Of a DNA stretch of 64,000 bases, positions 55,510 to 63,700 are shown one piece after another. Under the pieces are notes generated by a model. It had not been told where the DNA came from, ran no database searches, and worked only from the letters and a program-made list of their open reading frames with translations. Position 1 is the first letter of the stretch. Each line of letters starts with the position of its first letter. The position numbers and the translations under genes are program-made. Source of the stretch: Bryobacterales bacterium (lineage in GTDB: Bacteria; Acidobacteriota; Terriglobia; Bryobacterales; Bryobacteraceae); assembly GCA_027452065.1 (NCBI GenBank), contig DAIDHC010000123.1:44717-108716 (forward strand), in the 5' to 3' direction.

Positions 55510-56415
55510 TCAGGCCGCTACCGCTTCGGTTTGCGGCTTTTGCAGTCCGTGCAAGAAGTCGGCGGCGCGTTGCGCGTGTGCTGCTGCGCTGAAAATGGCG
55601 CGTTTGTCCTCGCGCAGCACGGCGAGCCAGTGGCCGAGATAGGCGGCATGGTCCTCCCGGATTTCCGGCGTGATGCCGAGGTCCGCGCAAAGGAACGCCG
55701 CGCCTAGTTCCGCAACCAGTTCCTCCCGCGCATAGCCGCTGTCGCCAAAGCGCTTGGCATTGAAACTGCGGTCAAGGCGGCTCTTGTGGCCGCTCCAGTG
55801 AACAACCTCATGGCAGGCAACCGAGTAAAAACTTTCCTTGTCCCTGAACCTTTCGAACGGCGGCATCTGCACGATATCCGGCCCCGGCGCATAATAGGCG
55901 CTGTCACCGCCGTACCTGATTTGCGCGCCGGTTCCGTTGAGGAACCTGTCCGCGCTCTCGATGCGCTGGGAAAGCGGCAGCGGGCTGAGAGGCTGCGGGT
56001 AGTAATGCGCGGGCAAGCCGTCGATTTGTTCGACGCAAAAAACGGTGTAGCCCTTGAGGAACGGGATTTCGCGCTCGGTGTCCTCGCCGCGCTCGTTCGT
56101 CTCCGTGCGCGTAAAGCTGTTGGCATAGACGACAAGCGAACCGTGTTCGCCTTTGCGAACCTGCCCGCCCAATTCCAGCGCCTGTTTGTAAGTCATCCAG
56201 AGCGGCGCGGAATAACCTTTCTCCATCGCCTCGCCCCAAAGCAAAACGACATTCATGCCGCGATAAGGCGTCCCGTTGTGGCGAAGCGGACGGCTGACGC
56301 TCCCGGCCGGGTGCGCGGCGCTCCAAGGCTTGAGCCACGAGCGAACGCCCTTTTCGAGGTCGGCAATAATACGATCGGTGACGCGGGTATAGACGTCTTT
56401 TTTCAGGTCGGTCAT
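55510..56415 (-). CDS. ardC: ArdC-type antirestriction protein (ssDNA-binding, metallopeptidase-like)
   Basis: 301 residues. The N-terminal ssDNA-binding domain starts KKDVYTRVTDRIIADLEKGV and contains SWLKPW and YRGMNVVLLW. The C-terminal zincin-like domain has the HExxH motif in FYSVACHEVVHWSGHKSRL. Residues YAREELVAELGAAFLCADLG supply the third ligand region. ArdC protects entering single-stranded DNA from restriction. Full length. It shares a transcription unit with the 106-residue and parB-like genes. Confidence 0.9.
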   Translation of the reverse strand: MTDLKKDVYTRVTDRIIADLEKGVRSWLKPWSAAHPAGSVSRPLRHNGTPYRGMNVVLLWGEAMEKGYSAPLWMTYKQALELGGQVRKGEHGSLVVYANSFTRTETNERGEDTEREIPFLKGYTVFCVEQIDGLPAHYYPQPLSPLPLSQRIESADRFLNGTGAQIRYGGDSAYYAPGPDIVQMPPFERFRDKESFYSVACHEVVHWSGHKSRLDRSFNAKRFGDSGYAREELVAELGAAFLCADLGITPEIREDHAAYLGHWLAVLREDKRAIFSAAAHAQRAADFLHGLQKPQTEAVAA

Positions 56416-56638
56416 GGGCGGTTTTCTCCTTGAAAACGGGTTGCATGGCGCGCATGCAACCCATGGGGGCCGCCTTTAGAAGGGGGTGAAAAAAAAGTCG
56501 TCTTTCAGGAAACAAGCGCGAAAGATCGTCTGCCTTTTTTGGACGACGCCGGAGCGTCGGCCCGCCAAAAAAGCAACGCATCTTGCGCGCTTTTTCATGG
56601 ACTTTTTTGAGGGACCATGGGTCCCTCCCGCGGAAGGC
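56416..56638. other. Intergenic, ardC promoter region
   Basis: No gene. A GGGACCATGGGTCCC hairpin (56,611-56,626) separates it from the first structured RNA. Promoters for ardC (minus) and for the RNA unit (plus) must lie here. Confidence 0.4.
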
Positions 56639-56753
56639 GATCGTTACCCGAACGGGCCGAGACTCCGCCCGGCCGCGTTGCGGCGATCAATACTGCGGAG
56701 GCTCGGTTGCGCTCCCGCGCAATAGAGCGCGGTCGGCGTAAGCCGATTCGCCC
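56639..56753 (+). ncRNA. Structured RNA copy 1, radC-motif-like
   Basis: About 115 bases starting GATCGTTACCCGAACGGGCC and ending GATTCGCCC. The second copy (57,396-57,514) shares GATCGTTACCCG, GGCCGA, GGCTCGGT, TAGAGCGCGGT and ATTCGCCC in the same order, with stems that change together (CCGC and GCGG). It lies in the presumed 5' leader of the next gene. The pattern recalls the radC RNA motif, known from leaders of DNA-related and antirestriction genes. I cannot check it against a covariance model. Confidence 0.6.
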
Positions 56754-56840
56754 GAGACAACTTGCTTCAGGGGTCTTTGGATTTTCGATGGAGGAAGGCC
56801 TGACCGTGTACGGTGCTACCGTACATAAAGGAGAAAGACA

Positions 56841-57365
56841 GTGAGGTGCAGCCCGGCCGCACTCACCATGAAGGGATCACCGCGCTCGCCGATTACGACG
56901 AGGGAGAGGAAAGAAGCCGATGAAAAACCCGCCCCATCCGGGCGACCTGACCGGACCGGCCGGATCGAGATTGACGCCGTGGAGAAACGCGCCAAGAAAA
57001 TCGCTGCTGGAAAGCTTCGCACTGACGGGAAGTGGATTGCCGGGTTTTATTTCAACAATGCACTCTTTCGCACCGCGGCTGTCCAACACCGCCTCCTGAA
57101 AACCATCACTAATAAAAGTGATGCGGTTCCGAAGCTTCGGAAGGCGGCAAAATCACTTTTCCCCCAGTGGACGAGTGACAAGCTCGATATGGTCCACGAC
57201 CAGGTCAACGGGCTGAAGCATGACGCCCGCGGTACCCATGATGCGCGGACGGTCGCGTACCAAGACGCCCTCGCCGCCGTGGGCGAGTTGCTCGCCTTGA
57301 TCGAGGCCTGGACGGCTGCTAACGCACCATCCACACCAAAGTCATCAACAACGAAAACTCCATAG
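56841..57365 (+). CDS. Hypothetical protein downstream of structured RNA 1
   Basis: 174 residues from a GTG at 56,841 with AAAGGAG 6 bases upstream. The N-terminal third is basic and Pro-rich (EKPAPSGRPDRTGRIEID). The remainder is helical: FYFNNALFRTAAVQHRLLKT, MVHDQVNGLKHDARGTHDAR, AVGELLALIEAW. No family recognised. The RNA leader and the arrangement suggest DNA- or defence-related work, by association only. Confidence 0.62.
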   Translation: MRCSPAALTMKGSPRSPITTRERKEADEKPAPSGRPDRTGRIEIDAVEKRAKKIAAGKLRTDGKWIAGFYFNNALFRTAAVQHRLLKTITNKSDAVPKLRKAAKSLFPQWTSDKLDMVHDQVNGLKHDARGTHDARTVAYQDALAAVGELLALIEAWTAANAPSTPKSSTTKTP

Positions 57366-57395
57366 ACGCCGAAACTATCAGACGTTGCGAAATGG

Positions 57396-57514
57396 GATCG
57401 TTACCCGCATAGGCCGATACCCGCGCCGCCGCTTTGCGCGGAACGATAGTTAAGCGGGGCTCGGTGAGGCCGTAGCCGAGTAGAGCGCGGTGACGCGCCA
57501 GCCGCATTCGCCCC
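57396..57514 (+). ncRNA. Structured RNA copy 2, radC-motif-like
   Basis: About 119 bases, GATCGTTACCCGCATAGGCC to CATTCGCCC, homologous to copy 1 with scattered substitutions. It precedes the ABC-3C defence operon (first start at 57,590 or 57,797), so it is probably the leader of that operon. Confidence 0.6.
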
Positions 57515-57589
57515 CAAAACATTCTGTGGATCTTTGTTTTAATAGGAGGGACCACCTGAATCGTTTGGACTTCTCGAAGGGTAACCATC

Positions 57590-57796
57590 ATGCGCGGCGG
57601 GTTTCAGATTTGCCATAACAATCGGGAGACCCGCTTCGGGGTTCAGATGCAAGGTGCGGCTGGGGCGGGTCGAGCGCTGAACCGAAAGAATCTTGGTGCA
57701 AACGAGCGGGATGGCTGGCAGTCTGTCGTTATCTGGCAATGGAAGCGAAACGATGGCTTGACCGTCGCTCACGCGAGTGTGTCTTTGGCGGCCTAA
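57590..57796 (+). CDS. Possible small leader gene of the defence operon
   Basis: 68 residues (MRGGFQICHNNRETRFGVQM), GAAGGG 9 bases before the ATG. Its TAA is directly followed by the ATG of the nuclease gene (TAAATG), which would couple them. The residues VVIWQWKRNDGLTVAHASVS look plausible as a short beta-rich domain. It could also be untranslated leader. Confidence 0.42.
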   Translation: MRGGFQICHNNRETRFGVQMQGAAGAGRALNRKNLGANERDGWQSVVIWQWKRNDGLTVAHASVSLAA

Positions 57797-58906
57797 ATGG
57801 AGCAACAGGCTGAATTGAAGTTCGATGACTTCGAGGATGTGGCGGAGCCACTGGCGACCGGTTCGGCCACGGCCGACCAAGTGCTGCATGGCCCTGCCAT
57901 TCCGCCACAGCAGCGCATTCTTCTTTACGCCCCGGCGGAATGGGAGGCTTTCATTCACGAATGGGCGCATTACTGTCTGAAAAAGGAATATCTGAAGGTT
58001 CAGCGCTTCACTGGAGCTGGCGACCGTGGCATCGATATCGCGGGATTTGCGGACGCGCAGAAACTTCAGGGCGTGTGGGACAACTTCCAATGCAAGCATT
58101 ACGATCATGCCCTCCGCCCCACCGACGCATGGCCGGAAATTGGGAAAATTCTTTGGTACAGCTTCAATAAGGAGTACAAGCCACCGCGCAGATATTATTT
58201 CGTGGCGCCGTATGGCGCGGGTACGACGCTCGCGGGTTATCTAGCAGACGCAGCGAAGCTGAAAGCCGCGCTCATCGAGAACTGGGACAAACACGTGAAG
58301 GACCAAATCACCCTGAAACAGGAGATTAAGATGGAGGGTGACTTCAGGAAGTACGTCGAGGCGTTCGATTTCTCGATCTTCGACGCCAAGACGGCGCTTG
58401 AGGTCGTAGAGGATCATCGGCAGTGCCCCCTCCATGCGGTGCGCTTCGGCGGCGGTCTCCCGGTGCGGCCGGAAAGCGAAAAACCGCCCGCCGATATCGA
58501 GGCGAAGGAAAGTCGCTACATTGAACAGTTGTTAGGAGCTTATGCGGATCACACCCAAAAGCCGGTTCCGGATCTCGATGCGCTTAAGGAGTGGCCGAAG
58601 CTGAGCGGGCATTTCCACCGCCAACGAGAGGCTTTTTATCATGCCGAATCCCTGCGCGTGTTCGCGCGGGATACTGTTCCCGCGGGGACGTTCGAAGCGC
58701 TGCAGGAGGACATTCATTCGGGCGTGATCGACGTGTGCGACGAGGAGCATGACGACGGGTATACGCGCGTCGTCGAAGTGACAAAAGCGGCGCGATCGCT
58801 GCACCTGACTTCAAATGCGCTGCTATCATGCGCCAAGCCGAAGGACAGGGACGGTATTTGCCACCAGCTCGCGAACGAGGACCGATTGCTATGGATGAAG
58901 TCGTAG
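57797..58906 (+). CDS. ABC-3C system nuclease (PD-(D/E)xK-like)
   Basis: 369 residues. A restriction-like nuclease core is visible at residues about 70-105: VQRFTGAGDRGIDIAGF then NFQCKHYDHAL. D80, Q98 and K100 match the Asp...Gln-x-Lys pattern. The C-terminal 200 residues form the ABC-3C-type C-terminal domain (LSGHFHRQREAFYHAESLRV, FEALQEDIHSGVIDVCDEEH). First of three overlapping genes: nuclease, middle component and ATPase. In this class the ATPase is thought to sense phage or foreign DNA and unleash the effector. The stop overlaps the next gene by 16 bases. Confidence 0.87.
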   Translation: MEQQAELKFDDFEDVAEPLATGSATADQVLHGPAIPPQQRILLYAPAEWEAFIHEWAHYCLKKEYLKVQRFTGAGDRGIDIAGFADAQKLQGVWDNFQCKHYDHALRPTDAWPEIGKILWYSFNKEYKPPRRYYFVAPYGAGTTLAGYLADAAKLKAALIENWDKHVKDQITLKQEIKMEGDFRKYVEAFDFSIFDAKTALEVVEDHRQCPLHAVRFGGGLPVRPESEKPPADIEAKESRYIEQLLGAYADHTQKPVPDLDALKEWPKLSGHFHRQREAFYHAESLRVFARDTVPAGTFEALQEDIHSGVIDVCDEEHDDGYTRVVEVTKAARSLHLTSNALLSCAKPKDRDGICHQLANEDRLLWMKS

Positions 58907-59397
58907 CAACGAGCGGGCGCAAGCCCGCCACGTTCAACGGCCCGCTCGAAGCGGGGTTGCGCGCCGTCGCCATCTTGGGCGCCGCGCATCCTCGTTGGTT
59001 CGATCTTCAGCGGCTTGTCGCGTTCGATTACCTTCTGGTGCACACGGGCGACATCGACGGGCCGTCGAGCCTTCACCCGCCTGCGCCCCTTCAATCTGCC
59101 GAGCTGCTTGTCCGGCGCAAGCTCGTGGAGCAAGCACTGCTGCTGATGATGACGCGAGAGCTCGTCGAGCGCGAGTTTGGCGACAGCGGGATACGCTATC
59201 GGGCCGGTGAGAACGCGGCTCCGTTCTTGTCATCGCTTGCGTCCGAATATCTCGTGGCGCTCAGGGATCGGGCTATCTGGCTGGTCGAGAACCTGGGCGA
59301 TCGGGACGAACAGCAGTTCCGCGCTGTAATGCGGCGATTTTTCGACCACTGGGTTGAGGAGTTTCAGGCAGCTGAGCGAAGTCTGGGGGCGGAATGA
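58891..59397 (+). CDS. ABC-3C middle component (MC2-like)
   Basis: 168 residues from the ATG at 58,891. Family-like segments: TFNGPLEAGLRAVAILGAAH, LQRLVAFDYLLVHTGDIDGP and PPAPLQSAELLVRRKLVEQA, characteristic of middle component 2. A small helical, winged-helix-like adaptor that joins nuclease and ATPase. It overlaps both neighbours (16 bases and ATGA). Confidence 0.88.
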   Translation: MDEVVATSGRKPATFNGPLEAGLRAVAILGAAHPRWFDLQRLVAFDYLLVHTGDIDGPSSLHPPAPLQSAELLVRRKLVEQALLLMMTRELVEREFGDSGIRYRAGENAAPFLSSLASEYLVALRDRAIWLVENLGDRDEQQFRAVMRRFFDHWVEEFQAAERSLGAE

Positions 59398-61292
59398 CGG
59401 CTCAACTTGGACTGCGGCTGCGTCATCTCGTTTTTCTCGGTCCGAACCGTCCGCCGGCCTCGCTGGAATTCGGTCCGGGACTGAACGTCATTTACGGGGC
59501 GTCGGATACAGGCAAGTCATTTGTCGTGGAAGCTGTCGACTTCATGCTGGGCGGCAAGCCTCCATTGCGCGATATACCTGAACGGATCGGGTACGACCGC
59601 ATTCTCCTCGGGTTGGAGACCCTGGCGGGCGAGCAGTTCACGCTGCTTCGCAGCGTGGACGGCGGTGCTTTCCGCTCTTATGCCGGGTTGCATTTCTCCG
59701 TACCTGCGGACGGCGCCGAGGTCGTTGAGCTCGCCGATATTCACAATGAAAAGAACGCGAACAACCTTTCCATGTTTCTTCTGCAGAAGTGCGCTCTTGA
59801 CGGAAAGCGCGTGCGGAAGAACAAGCTGGGGGAGACGAACAGCCTGAGCTTCAGGAACCTGGCGAGGCTCCTGATCGTCAACGAAACGGAGATCATTTCC
59901 CAGCGATCGCCATTATCGGACGGCAATCCGACGGCGGACACGCCGAACTTCGCGACGTTCAAACTTCTGTTGACGGGCGTCGACGACTCGGCGCTCGTTG
60001 CGAACAAGCCGAAAGGCCCGGAGGAGCAGTCGCGTGAAGCGCAATTGGAACTTCTAGACCAGATGTTGGACGAGCATCGGGATAGGCTCTCGGAGCTGAC
60101 ACGGGACCCGGATGACCTGGAAAATCAGCTTCAGCGCCTTGAAAAGACGCTTTCCCAGCATAGTGATCAATTAGCCACGACGGATGCGCAATACCGGGGG
60201 CTCATGGACCGGCGTCGCGAACTCAGGAAAAGACTTGAAGAGGGAAAGGACCGGCGGGCTGAGATCGATGCTCTGCTTGAACGGTTCGACCTCCTGGATC
60301 GGCACTACGTCTCGGACATGAGCAGGTTGCGCGGTCTTGAGGAGGGAGGCACGCTCTTCGAAGTTCTTGGCCAAGCGCCGTGCCCGTTGTGCGGCGCCGA
60401 GCCCGCGGCCCATCGGCGGGATGCGGACTGCGATGGGAATGTGGAAGCCGTGGTTGCAGCCGCCCGTAGCGAAATCGCGAAAATCGAGTTGCTGCGCACG
60501 GAGTTGGCGGACACCGTTACAAACCTTCGCCGCGAGGGTGTCAGCTTCGACCGGCGATTGCCCAAGGTCGAGGATGAAGTCCGTTCGGTGTCGGCGGACA
60601 TCGAGCAAATGGTTTCGCCCCAACTGACGCGATTGCGCGCGAACTATGCGGGGCTCGCCGACAAACGCGGCGAAGTCAGGGAAGCGCTTGCGATCTACCG
60701 CTCCATTAAGGATACGGAAGACCGTCGCCTCAAGATCGAAAACAGCTCAGACGAACCGAAGGACGCGGCCGTATCGGAAGGCGACGTCTCGTCGGCGATT
60801 GCGGAAGCCTTTGCGTTGCAAGTGGAAACCGTCCTGAAGGCCTGGCACTTCCCGGAAGCGGACCGCGTGTTTTTCGACGCCAAGCGGCGCGATCTTGTCA
60901 TCGCCGGTAAACTGCGCACTGCGCGGGGCAAGGGCTTGCGCGCCATCACCCATGCCGCATTTACTATTGGCCTCCTTCAATTCTGCAAGGCCCGGCAAAC
61001 GCCACATCCCAGTTTTGTGATTCTTGATACGCCGCTGCGCGCATACCGCGAGCCTGAAGGTTTGGAAGACGACCTCACCGGGACCGATCTCAACGTACAG
61101 TTCTACGATTACCTTGCGGCACTCGGGGCCGATCGCCAGGTCATCATCGTCGAAAACAGCGATCCCCCGGCAGCGATTGCGGCAAGGCCGCAAGTGACGA
61201 TGTTCAGCAGAAACCCGCACAGCGGTCGTTACGGTTTTTTCCCTACTGTCGAGCCGCCGAAAGAAATTGAAGCGGCAGAAGCATTGCAATAA
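59394..61292 (+). CDS. ABC-3C Rad50/SMC-like ATPase (DUF3732 type)
   Basis: 632 residues. Walker A is VIYGASDTGKSFVVEAVDF (Lys41). The middle is a long coiled coil (about 215-470) whose apex carries the zinc-hook-like QAPCPLCGAEPAAH (about 328). The C-terminal half-ATPase has the Walker B strand PSFVILDTPLRAY near 540. The architecture is that of SMC/Rad50-like proteins of defence systems. Full length, no lesions, start coupled to the middle component. Confidence 0.9.
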   Translation: MTAQLGLRLRHLVFLGPNRPPASLEFGPGLNVIYGASDTGKSFVVEAVDFMLGGKPPLRDIPERIGYDRILLGLETLAGEQFTLLRSVDGGAFRSYAGLHFSVPADGAEVVELADIHNEKNANNLSMFLLQKCALDGKRVRKNKLGETNSLSFRNLARLLIVNETEIISQRSPLSDGNPTADTPNFATFKLLLTGVDDSALVANKPKGPEEQSREAQLELLDQMLDEHRDRLSELTRDPDDLENQLQRLEKTLSQHSDQLATTDAQYRGLMDRRRELRKRLEEGKDRRAEIDALLERFDLLDRHYVSDMSRLRGLEEGGTLFEVLGQAPCPLCGAEPAAHRRDADCDGNVEAVVAAARSEIAKIELLRTELADTVTNLRREGVSFDRRLPKVEDEVRSVSADIEQMVSPQLTRLRANYAGLADKRGEVREALAIYRSIKDTEDRRLKIENSSDEPKDAAVSEGDVSSAIAEAFALQVETVLKAWHFPEADRVFFDAKRRDLVIAGKLRTARGKGLRAITHAAFTIGLLQFCKARQTPHPSFVILDTPLRAYREPEGLEDDLTGTDLNVQFYDYLAALGADRQVIIVENSDPPAAIAARPQVTMFSRNPHSGRYGFFPTVEPPKEIEAAEALQ

Positions 61293-61385
61293 AGGGCATG
61301 CGTTCTACGCAGCGCCCGGGACAGGGATACCCGTTTGCCCGGCTCCGTTCGTCCTCGTGATTGGCGTAAAATGGGGGCTTCACCC

Positions 61386-61628
61386 ATGCCGGAAGAAAAG
61401 CCAGCCGACGCCGTCGAAAAGTTCCTTCTGGAACAGAGGGCGGTCGAGGACCGCAAGCAGGCCCTGATCGACGATCTCCTCCATCAGCGAGCCGAGGCGA
61501 TGAAGGCCTTCGACGAAAAGCTGGCGAAGCTCGGCTACAAATTGCGGGACGGCAAGCCGAGACGGAGCCATCACAAGCAGACGGAAGCGGATGGCGCGGC
61601 GAGCCCGAAGGGCAAGCCGAAGGCGTAA
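61386..61628 (+). CDS. Small charged protein after the defence operon
   Basis: 80 residues from the ATG at 61,386; an ATG at 61,371 and a TTG at 61,335 are alternatives. It reads MPEEKPADAVEKFLLEQRAV then LLHQRAEAMKAFDEKLAKLG, a charged helix, and a basic tail. No family. It follows the ATPase by about 95 bases and may be unrelated to it. Confidence 0.5.
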   Translation: MPEEKPADAVEKFLLEQRAVEDRKQALIDDLLHQRAEAMKAFDEKLAKLGYKLRDGKPRRSHHKQTEADGAASPKGKPKA

Positions 61629-61734
61629 ACAGACCTCGTCCTGTCCGCGCCGCTCGGAAGGCGAAGTGAAAGTCAGGGTTGGGCACGCTGAAACGTGCGC
61701 TCACAGCGCAGCCAGATAATCACGGATGCCCTGT

Positions 61735-61914
61735 CTACTGAACCGCCGCCCGTCGTGGTCGCTGATCTTCGCGGTCGGGAGGACCTCTCTTGCCATCACG
61801 GAGCAACTCAGCGCGGAATGTCTTGGCGAGAGTCGCCTGCTCCAGACGGTCCAGCAATGCGGTGGCGCGTGTGGCTTCCGCAAGCACTAGTTTTATCTGA
61901 CGGAAGGCATCATT
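61735..61914 (-). pseudogene. Possible remnant of a type I restriction specificity subunit (hsdS)
   Basis: One minus-strand frame reads LVLAEATRATALLDRLEQA, LAKTFRAELLRDGKRGPP. It resembles the conserved end of HsdS proteins, where EQAILAKAFRGELV is typical. No start lies at a sensible distance upstream and the frame stops at 61,735. A second frame, read to 61,701, is also open and ends DHDGRRFSRQGIRDYLAAL, so a frameshift is possible. Confidence 0.38.
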
Positions 61915-61970
61915 AATCGCGTTGACGATTCTTATTTGAGCCCGACGACACTGGCATCTATCCTCGCCTC

Positions 61971-62195
61971 ATGGAGGGCAAGGACGAAACCGCCGTTCAA
62001 CGAAGTTTCGACGCCTTCTACGCAATGAACGTGACGTATAACCTTACACGCCAATGGATCGCGATGCCGGGAAAGTTCGAATATGACTATCGCTGGCTGT
62101 CCTCGAAGGGAACGCCGGAAGTGATGAAGGACTTCGCCGATACCCACTTCGAAAAGGTGTACGGGGTGCATCCCGACAGGTTCGAGATTCTCTAG
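61971..62195 (+). CDS. Hypothetical small protein
   Basis: 74 residues (MEGKDETAVQRSFDAFYAMN) with aromatic-rich core (YNLTRQWIAMPGKFEYDYRW) and a helical end. The ribosome site is weak. No family. Alone between the hsdS remnant and the convergent peptidase gene. Confidence 0.55.
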   Translation: MEGKDETAVQRSFDAFYAMNVTYNLTRQWIAMPGKFEYDYRWLSSKGTPEVMKDFADTHFEKVYGVHPDRFEIL

Positions 62196-62258
62196 CTAGC
62201 TAAGCTAGTCGGCCGTTCCCCGCTGCGGCCGCAGCATCACCGCCATTACCAACAGTTG

Positions 62259-62729
62259 TCAGGCTGGAAATTCACTCTCTGAGAAAGCGACGGCTTCACG
62301 CTCCATCGGAGCAACTGGGTAGCCGTGATTATTCACTTCGACAAGGTACTGCTGCAAGAAGCCAATGAAGCCTCCATACTGTTCATACTGAGCGACGTGC
62401 TTGAGTTCGTGTGCAATGAGCTTTCCCTGTTGCTGGCAGTCCTGGCGTACGTAGATTCCATGGCCGAGAGTTAAGCCAATTGTGGCGGGCGTGATGACCC
62501 CGAATTCGAGGGAGGCCTGCCGAAGGTCATCCTCTTCAGGATGCAGAATTTTGGGCACAGGCAAAATTCGTACCGCCTCAGGGCGTATTACTCCGGCGCG
62601 ACGGGCAAGACCGAGCCCGAATTCATTCAGAGCGAGGGCATTGCTGTGATTCAGGATGAAGTGTTCCTGCCGCTGCGCCCAGGCAGCGACTCGGGGTATT
62701 AGCTCGCGTAAAACATTTTCCGGGATCAT
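62259..62729 (-). CDS. HExxH-type zinc peptidase-like protein
   Basis: 156 residues. The metal motif is GKLIAHELKHVAQYEQYGG (His107, Glu108, His111), with Glu/Tyr residues after it that could give the third ligand. The N-terminal part is helical (AWAQRQEHFILNHSNALALN). The family is close to DUF4157-like metallopeptidases, which are seen next to polymorphic toxins. No signal peptide. It lies 212 bases downstream of a caspase-like gene on the same strand, and I suspect they belong together. Confidence 0.68.
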   Translation of the reverse strand: MIPENVLRELIPRVAAWAQRQEHFILNHSNALALNEFGLGLARRAGVIRPEAVRILPVPKILHPEEDDLRQASLEFGVITPATIGLTLGHGIYVRQDCQQQGKLIAHELKHVAQYEQYGGFIGFLQQYLVEVNNHGYPVAPMEREAVAFSESEFPA

Positions 62730-62844
62730 CCTTCGCCTTTTCGAGTGTTAAGACTTTAGTTCGGTCGGCGCAGGAAGGTAACACACGGTTAGTGGGAACG
62801 ACAGGGTTTCGGGGGAGATGCAGCGGTCCTAGAACGATGTCCAT

Positions 62845-62930
62845 AGCCGCAGGGATGCGCGGCTCGATGCAGGCCTTGATGCTTACTCGCCTTGCATACT
62901 CGCCAATGCACGCCTCAATGGCTTACTCGG
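62845..62930. repeat. Short degenerate tandem repeats
   Basis: On the minus strand GGCCGAGTAAGCCATTGAGG and GGCGAGTAAGCATCAAGGCC begin two roughly 37-base units, each continuing with GTGCATTGGCG or CTGCATCGAGC. They fill the gap between the two peptidase-like genes. No coding potential is conserved. Role unknown. Confidence 0.5.
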
Positions 62931-62941
62931 CCTTCATTCCT

Positions 62942-63700
62942 TCAGGCAGTCGCCCCTGTCGTGTAATGCGGTGGTCGCGTGCCGGGAAAAAGATTTTCCA
63001 AAAGATCCCATGCCCCCCGGTCAAGCAAGGACGCGACGGTGTCGAGGATCGTGGCTTTTATTTCCTCACCAGGGCCGGTGTCAGCGCGCCTCCAGCGGTA
63101 GAGCTGGCCCCCGGTGAGAGCGTAATTGGCAAGGCGCAGGGCGCCAGACTGGTCCTCGTCGATCCTGCCGTCCTTGAGCAACATCCCGATGAGAAGCGCC
63201 AGCGGCGTGACCTGGTTCTTATAGAGCGCGGAGGGTGACGCGTAGATCTGCCGAAGGGACGGAACCGGCTTGAAGAGATTGCGCACCGCTCCGGAATTAC
63301 CGGCACGGCAAGCCGCGAGAAAGCAGAATTCCGGATCGAAAACTTTGAGCCAGTTGCCGACGACATCCCAACTGCGCAACCCGTCTCCGGTAAGAACAAG
63401 GCCGGTCTCGTTACTGTGGCCGACGAGGAGAATAGACCGGAACCGGCCGAACTTCTGGAACACCTCGGCCAGGTCTTCCTGCAGCTGCTGCTCTGTCGAA
63501 GTCTGGACCACGGCGATGTTTTTTCCGGGAAATACGGTTTTGGCGAGCTGGCCGAAGGCGCTACCGAGATTGAGCCCGTCCGCTGTAAGCTTGCGGGAAT
63601 CGCACTCTATGATCAGCAGGTGTGCGCGAGGCTTTTGACGCCGCATCGCCGGTGGGACCCGGCGTTTCGGGCGTCTGACGGGTATTCGGCGAGACGGCAT
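62942..63700 (-). CDS. Caspase/CHAT-like protein
   Basis: 252 residues. A very basic N-terminus (MPSRRIPVRRPKRRVPPAMR) precedes a fold whose two key motifs suit clan-CD cysteine peptidases: a strand ending in His, SILLVGHSNETG (His95), and a strand ending in Cys, FCFLAACRAGNSG (Cys131). The order His then Cys, with about 35 residues between, is that of caspase, CHAT and gingipain-like domains. Such enzymes execute cell suicide in several bacterial defence systems. The C-terminal half is helical (VTPLALLIGMLLKDGRIDED). Substrate unknown. Confidence 0.68.
   Translation of the reverse strand: MPSRRIPVRRPKRRVPPAMRRQKPRAHLLIIECDSRKLTADGLNLGSAFGQLAKTVFPGKNIAVVQTSTEQQLQEDLAEVFQKFGRFRSILLVGHSNETGLVLTGDGLRSWDVVGNWLKVFDPEFCFLAACRAGNSGAVRNLFKPVPSLRQIYASPSALYKNQVTPLALLIGMLLKDGRIDEDQSGALRLANYALTGGQLYRWRRADTGPGEEIKATILDTVASLLDRGAWDLLENLFPGTRPPHYTTGATA

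Noticed and set aside
53422..55707. A 761-codon plus-strand frame
   Set aside because: Antisense shadow of the ParB-like and neighbouring genes; no start signal and no recognisable protein features.
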